64,000 bases of DNA from Mercurialis annua (GCF_937616625.2 NC_065570.1:69343665-69407664), one strand, 5' to 3'. Counted from the first letter of the stretch, positions 21,859-37,313 are shown. Numbers and translations: made by a program. Notes: generated from the letters alone by a model not told the origin.

Positions 21859-24800
21859 ATGGGTATTCCAGCATTAGCAATTGGCTTAAAAACTCTCTTC
21901 TTATCATTATGCTGTGTAATGATCGCCACCCTCGTTTACACCATCTCCGTCGACGGCCTTCCCTTTCGCGGCGACCTACTCACTCCGTAAATTCCGCATT
22001 TTCATTCTCTTTCTCTACAAATTTATTAACAGATTAATGGTTTAGTTTTACTAATTGTTGCTTACTTGCAGCTGGATGACTGCTCTTTTAATTGATTTCT
22101 ATATCAACGTTGTACCTTTAGCTGTTAGTATCATATTACCCTTCTTTTCTTCATTTTTTAGGTGTAATTTTTGTATTAATCTTCAATTAAATTCCTAGGC
22201 TTGGACTTACTACAAGGAACAAAATCCTATTATTGCTATTCTTTGGATAATTCTCTTAATCTGCTTTGGCAGGTAACTTATCATTTTCATTTTGTGGGTT
22301 TGTATGCGTTGTTGTGTTGTTTAATTGTTTGAATTAATTGTGCTTCAGTGTAACTACTTGTGCCTACATTTTCATTCAATTACTCAAGTTATCACCTCAA
22401 GAATCTGCAAATGATCCCATGTATCATCTTCTACTTCGCCACGAAAATAAGTATGTGACTCACTTATTGTTTGCTGTTATTAAAATTTACCATGAATTGA
22501 TTAATTTTAAAAGGTATTGAATGCAATTATATGGCGTCAGTTAAAAAATTATCCATGAATTGATAAATTTTCTGCTTTTATTAGGGGCGGTTTGCTACAA
22601 AAGAAGAATAGCTCACCTGTTGTGGCTGTGAGAATTGGTTTCAGCCTTTTGGGTTGTTTGATGTTGGGAACATTGATCTATACTATTTTAACTGATGGTT
22701 CTCCTTTTCGCAAAGAACTTTATACTCCGTAAGTTTGGTGGATTGTTTTCTTACTCTTGTCATATTGCATGTTGTTCGAGTTAATCTAATCAACTGTCAT
22801 TTATAATTAAGAATAGTTCAATCAAAAATACAGTTCTTCGTGGTTCTTAAGATAGTTGGATGATACGTTGATCTATCACATACTGGTATCTATTGACATC
22901 CTGATAAAAAGTTGATGACATATATGGTTACTCTAGTGAAAGGACGATGTCTATTCGGTTGCCAACTAGAACGACCTGACTGCCTGAGCCATGGTCTTCT
23001 AGTATTTAATGTTAAAAAATCACTTGTTGCCAAGTGATGTTTAAGAAAAGGACCAACTGATTTTGGCATAATATCTATTTTGATTGCCTTAACTATGATT
23101 AAGTCAGAAATCAAATGTGGCTAAGAATATCTTTGAGTATATTTATGGAAATGTTACTAGTAGAATGCAATGTTTAAGGGATAGATTGTATTTCTGCGGT
23201 CTTCTAGCTTTATTTTCCGCATCGTTGCTCTTAAATAAACCTGTAGCTTGGTTTATGTGTTTGATTTTACAACCTCTAAAATACATACCTCTGGCATCTT
23301 GAGAGAACAGTCACATTGCATGTGTTTGCTTTGAACCAGAGAAAACAGAAATTGCTGGATGGAAAGGGGCGAAGTCAAAAACTAATCTAAAGTTTTGTTC
23401 TTTTCTTTTTCCTCTTAAATGGAGTCCAATGGGTTAGAGTAGATAAGTGGAATGATTTTGCTAGTTATAAACAACCTAGGATCATAAGATATAAAATCAT
23501 GCATTCACTGCTGTTGAAGTTTTACATGCCTCATGTGAATCAGAGAATGTAATATGTTGCAAAAATGTTTTCAGGTGGATAGTTGCTACACTGATTGACT
23601 TCTACATCAATGTTACGGCTCTTTCGGTATGTCTAATCTTCTTTCTCTTTATAGCTCCACCATCAGTCGAATTAGTTTACTAGTATCCTTTCTAACTTTT
23701 GAGAAGCATGGAGAGTCGATACAGAATCACTTTACAAGAAAACTCAAAACAGCCACATCTATGCAGGACGTGAAATGATGTACTATATTGTACTTGCAAC
23801 GATAATACATTGCAACTTTTGTTGCAGAATCATTGCCTAAAAACAACAGAAGTAAACATTGAATTTTTTATTAGCTAACCTTTTTAATTTTCATTCCATT
23901 TTTTAACTTCCTTTGAGGCGCAAATAATAATTTGATCTCTTAATTGGTCATGCTTATAGTTACTGTTGATTGCAACGGCTGATACTACTTGTATCAGACT
24001 GCAAACCAAAGTCTGTCAAATTTTCTTTGAGTGCTACACTACTCCTGTCAAAGCTGCCTGGGAAATGGTTTTCACGGTGCACAGAGTTATAGGGAGATAC
24101 TGTTATGTTAAAAAAATATTAGAAGTTTAATTGAAGATGTAGTTGTCTTTTTTAAGTTTTGGAACTTATAAGGTTATATTTTGTGCTTTACGCTTAATCA
24201 ATTATGTTTGCATATGAATTTAGGTTTGGATTTTATACAAGGAATCAAATTGGATTATTGGATTCTTGTGGATAACTTTATTGATATGTTTTGGCAGGTA
24301 ATACAGTCATTTTAATTATTGATATTTCATTTTCAACTGCTGAAAAATAATACACGTCATTAATGTTGAAGTGGGAAATCCCACATTGTTTGTGTGTGTG
24401 AATGGACTTGTGTTTATATGCTAGTTCGGCACCTCCACTTGATACCAATTGGTTTTAAGATGGAATCTAACAATTAAGAGGGTAGTTTGTTATGGTATGT
24501 CTCAATCCACCAGCGACTAGAATTTTCTTACAAACATTGGCAGGCAAGTAAAGTTTTGTTCAAAAGCTATGGTTCATGGAAGTTTGTTGAGAGTGTTGCA
24601 TTTTTCGTTTCCGAAAACATTTTTTAAACTCCAAAATTTTATATTTATAACATATTCATATAAAATTTATATCGTTTTGCCATTTTTATTTTCGTACAAC
24701 ATAGTTCAAAGGTGGTGAAATTTTTTTGTATGCCATCTTTGCTGTCTGTTAATGGAATTCCATAGCACGGCTGATGTTTGTAAAAAATACCACATGATAT

Positions 24801-25211
24801 AGAAAAGTTGGTGGAAATGAATTACGTGTGACAGTTAACGTGTGCATTTAGTCTTCTGCATAACATTTTTGCTCTCTGAAGCTCATCAATATTTGTGTTT
24901 CATTACATTGAATTGCTACCACGACTGATATTTTCATATGGTACTTTGCAGCATCAGTACTAGTGCATACATTGTTGCACAACTGTTGCAGCTTACATCT
25001 CAAGATCCACTCTACCTAGTTTTATTGAATAAGAACAACAGGTGAGATAAATTATTTCTTCTTGTGTGATAGTCTGCACTAGCTTTTAGCGATTCAGTAT
25101 CAAATGGAACGCGAAACTGCATTTTTTTGCGTCTTTGTTACTTATTGGTGCTTCTGTACGAGCTGAAGAATTTTATGTAATAGGGCAGAAAACAGGTATG
25201 AGAGGACTTAG
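21859..25211 (+). CDS. DUF1475-family multi-pass membrane protein
   Basis: Nine exons: 21859-21986, 22072-22123, 22199-22272, 22349-22450, 22585-22728, 23575-23626, 24224-24297, 24952-25041 and 25184-25211. All are GT-AG and in phase, giving 247 residues, the usual size of this plant family of unknown function. The protein is two similar halves (about 1-117 and 118-247), each with a hydrophobic N-terminal segment, DG-PFR, a TPW motif, IDFYINV, W-YKE, a strongly hydrophobic LLICFGS segment, and a second-half run such as SAYIVAQLLQL. I predict four or more membrane spans per pair of halves. The exon pattern repeats too: exons 2 and 6 are both 52 bases, exons 3 and 7 both 74. No catalytic motif is visible and no function is assigned. 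Confidence 0.88.
24363..24476. repeat. Possible retrotransposon-LTR-like fragment in intron 7
   Basis: Contains GTGGGAAATCCCACATTG and, about 80 bases on, GATACCAATTGGTTTTAAGA. This combination is familiar from LTRs of plant retroelements. There is no partner copy, primer-binding site or duplication in the window, so the call is weak. Confidence 0.3.
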
Positions 25212-25531
25212 TTGGGAGATAGCATGACAGGAACTTCTGGAAAAGAAGATTTAGGCCAAGATTTTGTGTATGTATAACAGTTTTATCTTGTAAGCTTCTC
25301 TGTTTATACATTTATAGTAGCAAATTGTTTAGCTTCTTGATTCTCGTTAGTTAAACATTGCTTAACAGATTATCTCTAGTTTTCACATTTTATTGAATTC
25401 TGTTTGTGTAAATAGTGCCAAATATATAAGTTTGTTCTAGAAGTGTGATTATCTCCTTTTCCCTCTTTTTAGTGGGCGGCTGGCAATTCGTGTTACTATA
25501 TTATATGTATTGGTGGAGAAATTTTTAAATA
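25212..25531. other. 3' UTR of the DUF1475 gene and spacer
   Basis: Presumed 3' UTR followed by AT-rich spacer. Nothing else recognised. Confidence 0.45.
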
Positions 25532-25722
25532 GACTCAGTTCACCACGTCATCCTTCGACTAAGCTATCACATAATGACATGTCATTAAAATGATGGCAAT
25601 CTTATAAATTTATTTATTACTTATTTACATATTTGAATAGTAATATTATAAGATTGCCATCATTTTAGTGACGTGTCATTATGTAATAGGTTGAGTTGAC
25701 GGATGACGTGGTGGACTGAGTC
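25532..25722. repeat. Near-perfect hairpin MITE
   Basis: About 191 bp, nearly fully self-complementary: GACTCAGTTCACCACGTCAT at the left, ATGACGTGGTGGACTGAGTC at the right, with inner arms GATGGCAATCTTATAA / TTATAAGATTGCCATC around a loop of about 40 bases. A target duplication is not resolved. It is non-coding. Confidence 0.75.
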
Positions 25723-28289
<2,567 letters not shown>

Positions 28290-29050
28290 ATTGTGCTTGT
28301 ACGCTATAATCCCTGGAGCTACGGAGCTTTGGTTGCAGAGAAAGTTCAATGTTATATTCCGAAAATTATGAGATTATGAAAATGAACTTATTGCTGATCA
28401 ACTTTTCTATTTATAAATTTGCATTTGCCATTAAAGCTTAGACTATCTCCTGCTGCCAATTTTATCTGCTGGGATATATTACTCATGTTATGAATCCCAT
28501 TTATTTACTTGAGAGTTGAGACATCTTAGCAAAAATATTTTAGCAATTTCCATGTTCTGGTCACTAAGGTGCGGTTCAGGGCGGTTCCAAGAGATCTTGG
28601 AACCGTCGATTCCTAAACCTTGGCCACATCTGCCCCTTAAGGAAGTGCACCTTTGAATCTTTTGAAAGATCTTTACTTGCCCTTGGAAGATCTTCTAGTG
28701 AAGGAAAAAGGCTATTTATAGTATTATCATTTATGTATTCTCTCTTTCTTAGTCCGACCCTTTCATGTATCCCGCTCCGATTTCCAAGCAACGAGAGTAG
28801 GAGGAATTTATCTTATTAATGGTGTTATATAGATTCTACGTTTTACTACCATTCTCTTAATATTTTTCTTTTCTGCAAAATAAGAAAAGGAGACCGGAAG
28901 TCCGGTAATACTTTAATGAATGCCCTTGTGGTGAACAAAAGGTGATGGATTGTGAAAATCTATCTTTATTTTCCGTATTTGGGGTTATCTTACTTGGATA
29001 AAGGTGTCTAGCACTGGAATAAAAATTACTCGCTATTTAGATAAAATGTA
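28290..29050. other. RUB1 3' UTR and spacer
   Basis: Presumed 3' UTR to about 28450. The rest is spacer; 28560-28810 is less AT-rich (it includes GGCGGTTCCAAGAGATCTTG) and holds a minus-strand open stretch with no recognised domain. No gene supported. Confidence 0.4.
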
Positions 29051-29310
29051 CTCCCTCCGTCCCGTTTAAGAAGTCCCATATTCTATTTTGGGATGTCCCA
29101 TTTAAAAAGTCTCATTACTATTTTTAGGATGTTATTCTATTGAATATCCTATTTTACCTATATTTTAGTTATCTTAGAGGAGCTCTATGAAAAAATCCAC
29201 TATCATTAATAAGGGCAAAACATGAAAAAACATGAAAAGACAAGAATAATTAATGTTTTCTTAATCTGTGTGCAAAGTCAAATGGGACTTCTAAAGTGGG
29301 ACGGAGGGAG
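29051..29310. mobile_element. Stowaway MITE, copy A
   Basis: 260 bp, CTCCCTCCGTCCCGTTTAAG to CTTCTAAAGTGGGACGGAGG (ending GAG), flanked by TA at 29049-29050 and 29311-29312. Same family and same length as the copy at 30482-30741, in the opposite orientation. Confidence 0.9.
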
Positions 29311-29312
29311 TA

Positions 29313-30089
29313 CCTATTATTGGAATAAAAATGTCAAATCGGCTAAATACTAGTACTATTATAGGTCATTCTTAATGCAAGTACTCTTAGGATTTTACCT
29401 TTATAGCAATTAACGCAAGTAAAAGGTGCTGCTCAGGAATTTGTAGTAAAAGGTACCAGTCCTTTTAAACAAGAAAGTTCAATTTGCAACGAAAAGAAAA
29501 CCCTATTGTTCAAGAATAGAACCTTGTAAAAGTATACTTTTCAGTTATTTTGTAACTAGGGATTGTCAAAAATCAAATCAAATCAAAAAATTGATTAGGT
29601 TCAATTTTATGTCATAAAAAGTTAATTTTAAGTTCGGTTTGCTTTTGATTCTAAAAATAGTTAAGTTTAAGTGCAAATCGAGCAAAAATAACTGAATGAA
29701 ACTGAAAAAAATCAAACGAATGAACTAGTGAGGCTTCAAAAGATAATAACTCCTTCAAATTTCAATTCCGTTTAATTTTGAAGAAAATAAAATTTGTATT
29801 TGGGTTGATTCGATTCGAACCAGCCGCACATCCTATTTGTAGTTGTACACATATCAAAAGTCAGTGCTCAGCTCACATACCAACTTTAGTTTGCTTTGAT
29901 TTCAACCACTGAAACCAATAGGGAAAGAGCTCACTCACATCCGTTGGTGGACATTTTATTGTGGCATCTTATCACCTTGCCACTCCTATCCTATTTACTT
30001 TATTTTTGCACAAATTCAATAGATTAACATTTTAAATTTGAGTTTAAGCTGTAAAAATAATATAATATTAATGATAATAATATAAATTA
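29313..30089. other. Spacer with degenerate repeats
   Basis: No gene. A patch at about 29560-29830 has AATCAAATCAAA/GGTTCG-type degenerate repeat text. The last nine bases (30081-30089) are the left target duplication of the next element. Confidence 0.45.
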
Positions 30090-30916
30090 AGCCTAGTGCC
30101 TTAACAAAAACTCCAACTTTTAAACTTCTTTTCAATCGTATCCTAACGTTAAAAACTTGTCAATTTTACTCTATTTTGCATTTTTTTCGTTTCAAATATA
30201 TTCTAATTTTTTAATTTTTGACAATTTTTTTACTTAAAAGATGAAATCATTCAATTAACTAAGGGAGTGTTTGATAACCCAACTTATTACTTAAATTAAT
30301 GTATTAAGCACTTAATTGTTTTAAGAACTCAAAAAAGTTCAACTTAAAGATAAAAGATTCATTCTCATTTAAAAAATTAAAATAAGTCTTTTATTTTCAA
30401 AAACTAACTAAAAACCATAATTAAATTAAAATTAATTTAACTATATCTAAATAAATTTCAAACATATACAATAAATATATACTCCCTCCGTCCCACTTTA
30501 GAAGTCTCATTTGACTTTACACACAGATTAAGAAAATATTAATTATTCTTGTCTTTTCATGTTTTTTCATGTTTTGCCCCTATTAATGATAGTGGAATTT
30601 TCCATAGAACTCTTTTAAGATAACTAAAATAAGGGTAAAATAGAGTATTCAATGGAAAAGTACTCTAAAAATAGTAATGAGACTTTTTAAATGGGACATT
30701 CCAAAATAAAATATGGGACTTCTTAAACGGGACGGAGGGAGTACTAGACATGGAGAACGTTTTTGATTTTTTTCCAAATGAAAAAAACGTCAATTTAATA
30801 TTTTAAAGTATAATTGAAACATAAAAATGTGAATAAAGATAAAATTGATGATTTTTCAACGTCGAAGTAGGACTGAAAAAGGGTTAAAAGGTTGGATTTT
30901 TTAAAGGTATTAGGTC
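30090..30916. mobile_element. Mutator-like fold-back element split by a Stowaway MITE
   Basis: Ends AGCCTAGTGCCTTAAC and GGTATTAGGTC, flanked by TATAAATTA (30081-30089) and TATAAAATA (30917-30925), a 9-bp duplication with one mismatch. The arm text (ACGTTAAAAACTTGTCAATT / AATTGATGATTTTTCAACGT) matches the family at 132-635. The loop is interrupted by the 260-bp Stowaway copy B, so the uninterrupted element would be about 565 bp. Confidence 0.78.
30482..30741. mobile_element. Stowaway MITE, copy B (nested)
   Basis: 260 bp, CTCCCTCCGTCCCACTTTAG to CTTCTTAAACGGGACGGAGG (ending GAG), TA flanks at 30480-30481 and 30742-30743. It is the reverse-oriented sister of copy A and is inserted in the loop of the fold-back element at 30090-30916. 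Confidence 0.9.
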
Positions 30917-30925
30917 TATAAAATA

Positions 30926-32054
30926 ATATAAGAAAGAATACACAATGATTATTTTTTTAATTTTTGAGATAAAAAAAATTATAATTAAAGGGGGAGAATA
31001 TTTATAGGAGAATTCAAACCCACAAACTACTAGTATTTTACTGTTTAACACTTCTACCATTTAATTGTATAGTTCATCGGCAACGTTAGAGATGGAGTTA
31101 ATGGTTATAGAAAAAAAAAAATTATAACTCATTGTTTTTTATATGAAGTCCCTCTCAAATGGGATTGAAAATGACCTTGAACAATACTCATCTCGCATTA
31201 AAAACAAAACACAAACAACAAGATCTCATTCCTATCACAAAAAATAGCAAAAATAATAAAAATAATATTTGTATTTTAAATTTTATTTCAGTATAATTTA
31301 TTCTTTAAACTTGTAAATCAATGCAAAACTAACATCTTTTCCAATGAAAGAGATAATGGAATCAATATAAGAAGTTGATTTGAATTGATTTTCTAATTTT
31401 AAAACTGGATTGGACCAAATTAACAGCTACGAATACAAAATTTCTTTTATAAAATTCAAAAGTGTTATATACTTTTCATTTAAGGGCGTACTTACACCTT
31501 TTTATAAATTTAATTATTAAAACTAGTTTTATATAATAAATTATTAAATTTATTGTTGAAATATAAGGAGTAATTAATTATTTTAAATATAACAAATAGT
31601 TAATTAATCCAAATAAATCACTTTTAGTGGCTAATAATGTTTTCGAAATTTAATTGGAATGACTTATTAGACTGAGTTAATTGGTCGGGTTGAATTTTAA
31701 TAAACATGCATGATTAAAAAGTAAATTTTATTTTAAAAGTGAAAATAGTATATGAAGATTTATGTTTTATGGAAATTTATGTTTTATGTTTATATAAATA
31801 TTTAATTTAATACTTTAACTTAATTTCACAATTCTTTATTTTTAATGGCCGATAATATATTTCTTTCACTTTAAGATTTATTATTATATTTTAAATAATT
31901 TTAACTTTATAATATTTTATTTCACAGTTTAATATTTAATCATATTTCATAGGCAACCAATTTCCAATTAATTCATTCCCATGTGGTTTTGTTATATGTT
32001 TTTAAAAATATTGTTAGGAACTAAAAATAATCTTTGAAATATTTATTTAATATA
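30926..32054. other. AT-rich intergenic DNA, nothing recognised
   Basis: No gene or clear element. The last nine bases (32046-32054) are a target duplication. Confidence 0.5.
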
Positions 32055-32363
32055 GGGTTAATGTCAAAAAAAAATCACGAACTTGACATATTTTTTATTT
32101 TAATCACGCAGTTTAAATTTTCTCATTTTTATACACGAACTACCATTTTTTCTCAAATTCATGCACAGTGCTGAGATGATACTCATTCATTTGTGTAAAA
32201 TGACTTTCACCTCAGCGAATTACACTAATGGAGCCGTTACACCTCAGCACCATGCATGAATTTGAGAAATAGTGATAGTTCGTGCATGAAAATGAGAAAA
32301 TATAAACTGCGTGATTAAAATGAGAAAACATGTAAAGTTCATGATTTTTTTTGGCATTAACCC
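32055..32363. mobile_element. Fold-back MITE, Mutator-like (GGGTTAATG ends, 9-bp TSD)
   Basis: A 309-bp element, GGGTTAATGTCAAAAAAAA to TTTTTTTTGGCATTAACCC, with exact 9-bp flanks TTTAATATA at 32046-32054 and 32364-32372. The arms share ATCACGCAGTTTAAATTTTC and complement. It links the GGGTTAA-ended hairpins to the 9-bp duplication class. Confidence 0.87.
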
Positions 32364-33540
32364 TTTAATATATTTGAAATAATTTAAAACAACAATAAAA
32401 TTATTTACATTTGAAAAATGTTAATTTTCATCAACTTTTTAAAATATCCAAAATTCTACTTTACACTTTTATTAAAAAATGTTTATATTCTTAAATTTTA
32501 ATTTAGTGGAGTCGTTAAAATTATAAAACTAGTTCAAATCAGTCAATAGAACTAACTCCGTGTATTGTTTGTTATAGAAAAGTCAAGTTGGATAGATTTT
32601 ATAAATTTAGTGATCATATTGCACCAAATTAGAGTTTGATGCATGGAAGATAACCAAATAAATTTAACGATCGGCGACTGAAAAGATCAAATGATATTTA
32701 AAATGCTACTTTTTTTTTATGTTTGATTAAAATCCACTGCTACATCCTCAATTAATGGATTCGCTAGTTAAAATTTAATTTGATTTTGATTATTTTTAAA
32801 AGTTTGTAAATGATAAGGTATTTTATTTATTTTTAAAATAATTTATAATTTTTATTAAATGTTAATATATTTATAACTATATAAATTTTAACTGTTGTAC
32901 CAATCTTAAAATATTTGCTACTAGTAAACTAACCAGAGAGTCATATAAATATCAAAATGTTTTAAAAATTAAATTTATGTTTTTTTTCTAAATTAGTTAA
33001 ATTTAATATAGTTTGGTTCAATTCAATTTAAAATATCAGTATATTTTTAATATAATTTAATCGAATCAAAAACATTAGTTTTTAAATCAAATAGAAACAT
33101 ATTTAATTTATAATTTTACCAAATTAAAATATTTTACAATTAAATGAAAATTAATTTTAAAATTATTAAAAAATATTTAAAAACTATTATTATGATTTAG
33201 TAAATAATTATAAATTACATTAAAAATTACATAGATATTCTGTAATTCATATTTTCAATATATAAATTTCAAATTTAACTTTATTTTTAATAATTAATAA
33301 TTTAATTAAGTCAACCAATAAAATTAAATAAAGAAAGATGATATTAATAAAAAGTGAAAACATCAAAGGAGAAAACTGCTAACTTTTTAAAAGCTAAAAA
33401 TAATACTAACAATCGTGGTATAAAATATCAAAATCTCCTAATTATTTCTTAAAATAATATTTTCCATAGACTAAAAGTAAAAAAAAAAAAAACAATAAAA
33501 CGACAACGAAACAGAACATCAGGAGTAGAGAAATACAAAG
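32364..33540. other. Very AT-rich spacer
   Basis: No gene or recognisable element. Long A and T runs dominate up to the PABP promoter. Confidence 0.5.
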
Positions 33541-33885
33541 TCAGAGACTTAGGAATGCCACGTCATCACAACACATATACCCACACGTGCACATCAAAAA
33601 TAAAATAAAAACGAAACGCCGTGTTTCCGCTCCCGCCCCCGTCCTTTTCTTTCCCCTCACATATAAAAGCTCATTTTGCTCCTCCCCTTTGTTTTTTTTT
33701 CTCTCTCAAAAACACCAAAAAAATTAAAAACCAAAAAAAATAAAAATCAATTTTTTTTCCTTATTTAGAGTTATCAAATAATTAATTACAGTTGTTAGGT
33801 CAAATTTGTTTATTCTTTTGATTTTGTCCTGAATTAGGAGAAATTTGAGTTAATATTATTATTTTTATTAATTATAATAATATTT
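33541..33885 (+). promoter_or_regulatory. PABP promoter and oligo(A)-rich 5' leader
   Basis: Two ACGT-core motifs of the bZIP/bHLH type lie upstream: GCCACGTCATC (about 33557-33567) and a G-box CACGTG at 33584-33589. A TATA box ATATAAAA at 33661-33668 predicts a start near 33690-33705, in a pyrimidine-rich stretch. The leader then has a run rich in A blocks (about 33706-33750), the kind of sequence PABP itself binds. Leader length would be about 185 bases. Confidence 0.65.
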
Positions 33886-36800
33886 ATGGCGGCAACCAGT
33901 GTGGCTTTGGCAACAGCAGTGGCTGCAGTGGCGCCAACAGTGAACGGAGCGGCGGGAGTGATGAATGGCGGTGGTTTTGGGAATATGTCATTGTACGTAG
34001 GGGATCTGGAGGATAATGTGAATGATGGACAATTGTATGATCTGTTTAGTCAGATTGCTAGCGTGGTTTCTGTTAGGGTTTGTAGAGATCAAACTAAACA
34101 GTCATCTCTTGGTTATGCTTATGTCAATTTCACTTCTCCTCAAGATGGTAATTTAATTGATGATCTGTGATTAATTTTTTTTATAATCTATGTTTTTGAT
34201 GCATGTTCTTTATGATCTATGATTTTGATGCATGTTTTAATTTTTTTCTTCATATGCTTAATTTATTATTGATTTATCATTGTTTGATTGATCATGTCGT
34301 TACTGGATTGAGATTAGTTATTATTTTTAATTTGATGTGTAATTAGGTAAATTTCTTTATATTTTTATCATGATTTTGGTGTTGAAGCATGTTTTAGAAA
34401 TTTGGCTTGTCTTCTGTTGTTATGAACTTATGATCTGCTCGTGTGTGTTTTGATTCTGAATTTACAGCTGCAAATGCTATGGAGTCCTTGAATTACACTC
34501 CTTTGAATGGGAAGCCTATTCGAATAATGTTTTCTCATCGTGATCCTAGTATTAGAAAAAGCGGGCAGGGCAATATTTTCATCAAGAACCTCCACGCATC
34601 AATTGATAACAAGGCATTGTACGACACTTTTGCTGCCTTCGGAAGAGTTCTTTCATGCAAAGTTGCCAATGATTTTAATGGCCAATCAAAAGGTTACGGT
34701 TTTGTGCAGTTTGAAGATGAGGAAGCAGCAGAAAGTGCTATTAAATTCTTAAATGGCATGCTGCTAAATGATAAACAAGTCTATGTTGGACATTTTGTTC
34801 GACAACAGGAGAGGATTCGGACTAGTAGTTCAACAAAGTTCACTAATGTTTTTGTTAAAAACTTATCCGAGACAACAACTGACGAGGACCTTCAGAAGTT
34901 TTTTGATTCTTATGGGACCATCACTAGTGCAGTTGTTATGAAGGATCAAGCAGGGAATTCAAGAGGCTTTGGCTTTGTGAACTTTCAGGACCCGGATTCT
35001 GCTGCTGTTGCTGTTGAGAAATTAAACGGCCTAGTTAATGATGACAAAGCTTGGTATGTCGGCAGGGCCCAGAGGAAATCAGAAAGAGAGGCAGAGCTGA
35101 AAGCCAAATTTGAACAGGAAAGAATAAGTAGATATGAAAAATTGAAGGCTGCAAATTTGTATTTGAAAAATCTCGATGACAGTGTCGACGATGAAAAGCT
35201 GAAAGAATTTTTTTCTGAATTTGGGATAATAACATCATGCAAGGTCAGCTTTTCATTTAATAACTATCCTGTGAGTCTCAGTATTTTTAATTATTTATTC
35301 TGATAAGTACATTTTTTCAGGTCATGATCGATCATAGAGGGATGAGTAAGGGCTCAGGTTTTGTTGCGTTTGCTACACCTGAGGAAGCTTCAAGAGCTGT
35401 AAGCTCTTTTGTCTGACTCATGTTTTTTTAAATAAAAAAAATAGATTGTAGTTAAGTTGGTCAGCTTTTCAATTTCCTTTTGTATAATAGTTTGGCTTTT
35501 TAATTGGTATTCAGCTGAATGAAATGAATGGAAAGATGATTGGGAGGAAACCTCTTTTCGTTGCTGTTGCCCAACGCAAAGATGAAAGGAAGGCTCGACT
35601 ACAGGTGTTATTTTGTTTTTGCTCGCCTTTTTCATTCATCTAGAGAACATTACCCTCGCACATCTCTAGTGTGTCTGTGGAAAGAGTGTTGTAGTAGAGC
35701 ATCTTGTCATGTGACAGCACAAGAACTTGTAAAATAGAGCCCTTCAGATGTTAAGAGTAAAATAAAAACAAGTTCTGGATTTTTGGGAATCAGTATTAAG
35801 TTACTGCATTTTTCAGTCTACTTGCATTGTAGGAACTGAACTTTGGTTGTGGGAACACTACAATTGCATGCATTTATTTTTGTGCACTATTATGCGATGC
35901 ATTAGAAATCTAACGGTTTCCTTTCCGTTATACCTTCTTATAGTGTGATATCTAATGTAACCTTTATGCTATATCTATTTATAGGCTCAATTTTCTCAAA
36001 TTCGAGGCCCTAGTGCGTTGGCACCTTTGCCTTCAGGTATTCCTGGATATCATGCAGGAGCACCGAGGCTTGCACCGCAGCATCTTTACTTTGGTCAAGG
36101 GACTCCAGGCATGATGTCCCCTCAGCATGCAGGCTATGGCTTCCCACAGCAACTCTTGCCTGGTGTCCGCCCTGGCGTTGCTCCGAACTTTATGATGCCG
36201 TATCACCTTCAAAGACAGGGTCAACCTGGGCAGCGGTTTGGAATGCGTCGTGGAGGGAACGGTCAACAGCAGCCACAGCATCAGCAACAGGTGCATTCTT
36301 CTGAAAAATATGTTATGAAGTGCAATATTTTGAAAAGGAAAAATTACACGAGAGATGTTAGAACTTCTTATGAATCTACTATTTCAGTATTTGAACTCTT
36401 TTCTTAATTGGTATTTTAACTTTTTAATAATATAACAAATAAGTATTTTTGACCCTTTTTTGATAATTGCTGTGCTAAAAGACAAAAATAAGCTTCATAT
36501 TTACTTAAATTTTACTCTAAATTAGCAAAAACCTAATGATAGTGTCTAAATGATACTATATTTCTATGAGACATTAAAATATTAAAATTGATTGGCAATT
36601 AAAAAAAAAGCTTCTTTTTGTTCTTATTAGTTGTCTGATGATTGAAAAATGGCTAACATGACTCATTTGATGTACTTTTAAAAAGTTGAAATAGCAACTT
36701 AAAAGAAAAAAAATTCACACTAAATAGTAGATTCAGAAAAGTTTTAGACACCATTGATATAATTTTTTCTTTTGAAAATTTATTTTGACATTTTTCTTCG

Positions 36801-37313
36801 TTACCTAAAAATAATTACTTGTTGGCTTGAAGTTACCTCACCGTAACAACAACCAAGGGTTAAGATATGTTGGCAGTGGAAGGAACAACATAGATTCATC
36901 TGTTGTTACACAAGGTCATGTGGGCCCGATGGTGCCATTACCTGTAGAGGTTTCAGGGGCTCCAAATGATGTTCAGCGACCCATTACCATCTCAACTCTT
37001 GCATCTGCATTGGCATCTGCTGCTCCAGAGAAACGTACTGAGGTACGTGACAATATTCATTATTTACTAACATGGCATATGCAGGTTTTTGATGCTGTTC
37101 TGCTGTACTCAGATGCTGGGTGACCATCTTTATCCCCTTGTGGAGCGACTTCAGCCTGAACATGTGGCAAAGGTTACTGGGATGCTACTGGAGATGGATC
37201 AAACAGAGGTATTGCATCTTATCGAGTCTCCAGATGCCCTGAAAAAGAAGGTGGGTGAAGCAATGCATGTCCTTCGAGAAGCTACCGCTAATGTCGGCGA
37301 TCAGCTTGGCTAA
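33886..37313 (+). CDS. PABP: Cytoplasmic poly(A)-binding protein
   Basis: Seven exons: 33886-34147, 34468-35243, 35321-35398, 35515-35604, 35985-36290, 36833-37042 and 37113-37313. All junctions are in phase, giving 640 residues, the normal PABP size. It has four RRMs: [13 protein letters not shown] starts RRM1, then [26 protein letters not shown] and [13 protein letters not shown] start RRM2 to RRM4. Each has an RNP1-type motif such as SKGYGFVQF and [10 protein letters not shown] Pro/Gly/Gln/Met-rich linker (exon 5) follows. The C-terminal MLLE domain contains [20 protein letters not shown], which docks PAM2 peptides. The protein binds poly(A) tails and eIF4G, controlling translation and mRNA stability. 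It resembles the broadly expressed Arabidopsis PAB2/PAB4/PAB8 group, but which one I cannot say. The gene is tail-to-tail with the MRNIP-like gene. Confidence 0.95.

Noticed and set aside
24363..24476. Complete LTR retrotransposon in the DUF1475 intron
   Set aside because: Only an LTR-like fragment is visible; no second LTR, primer site or coding region.
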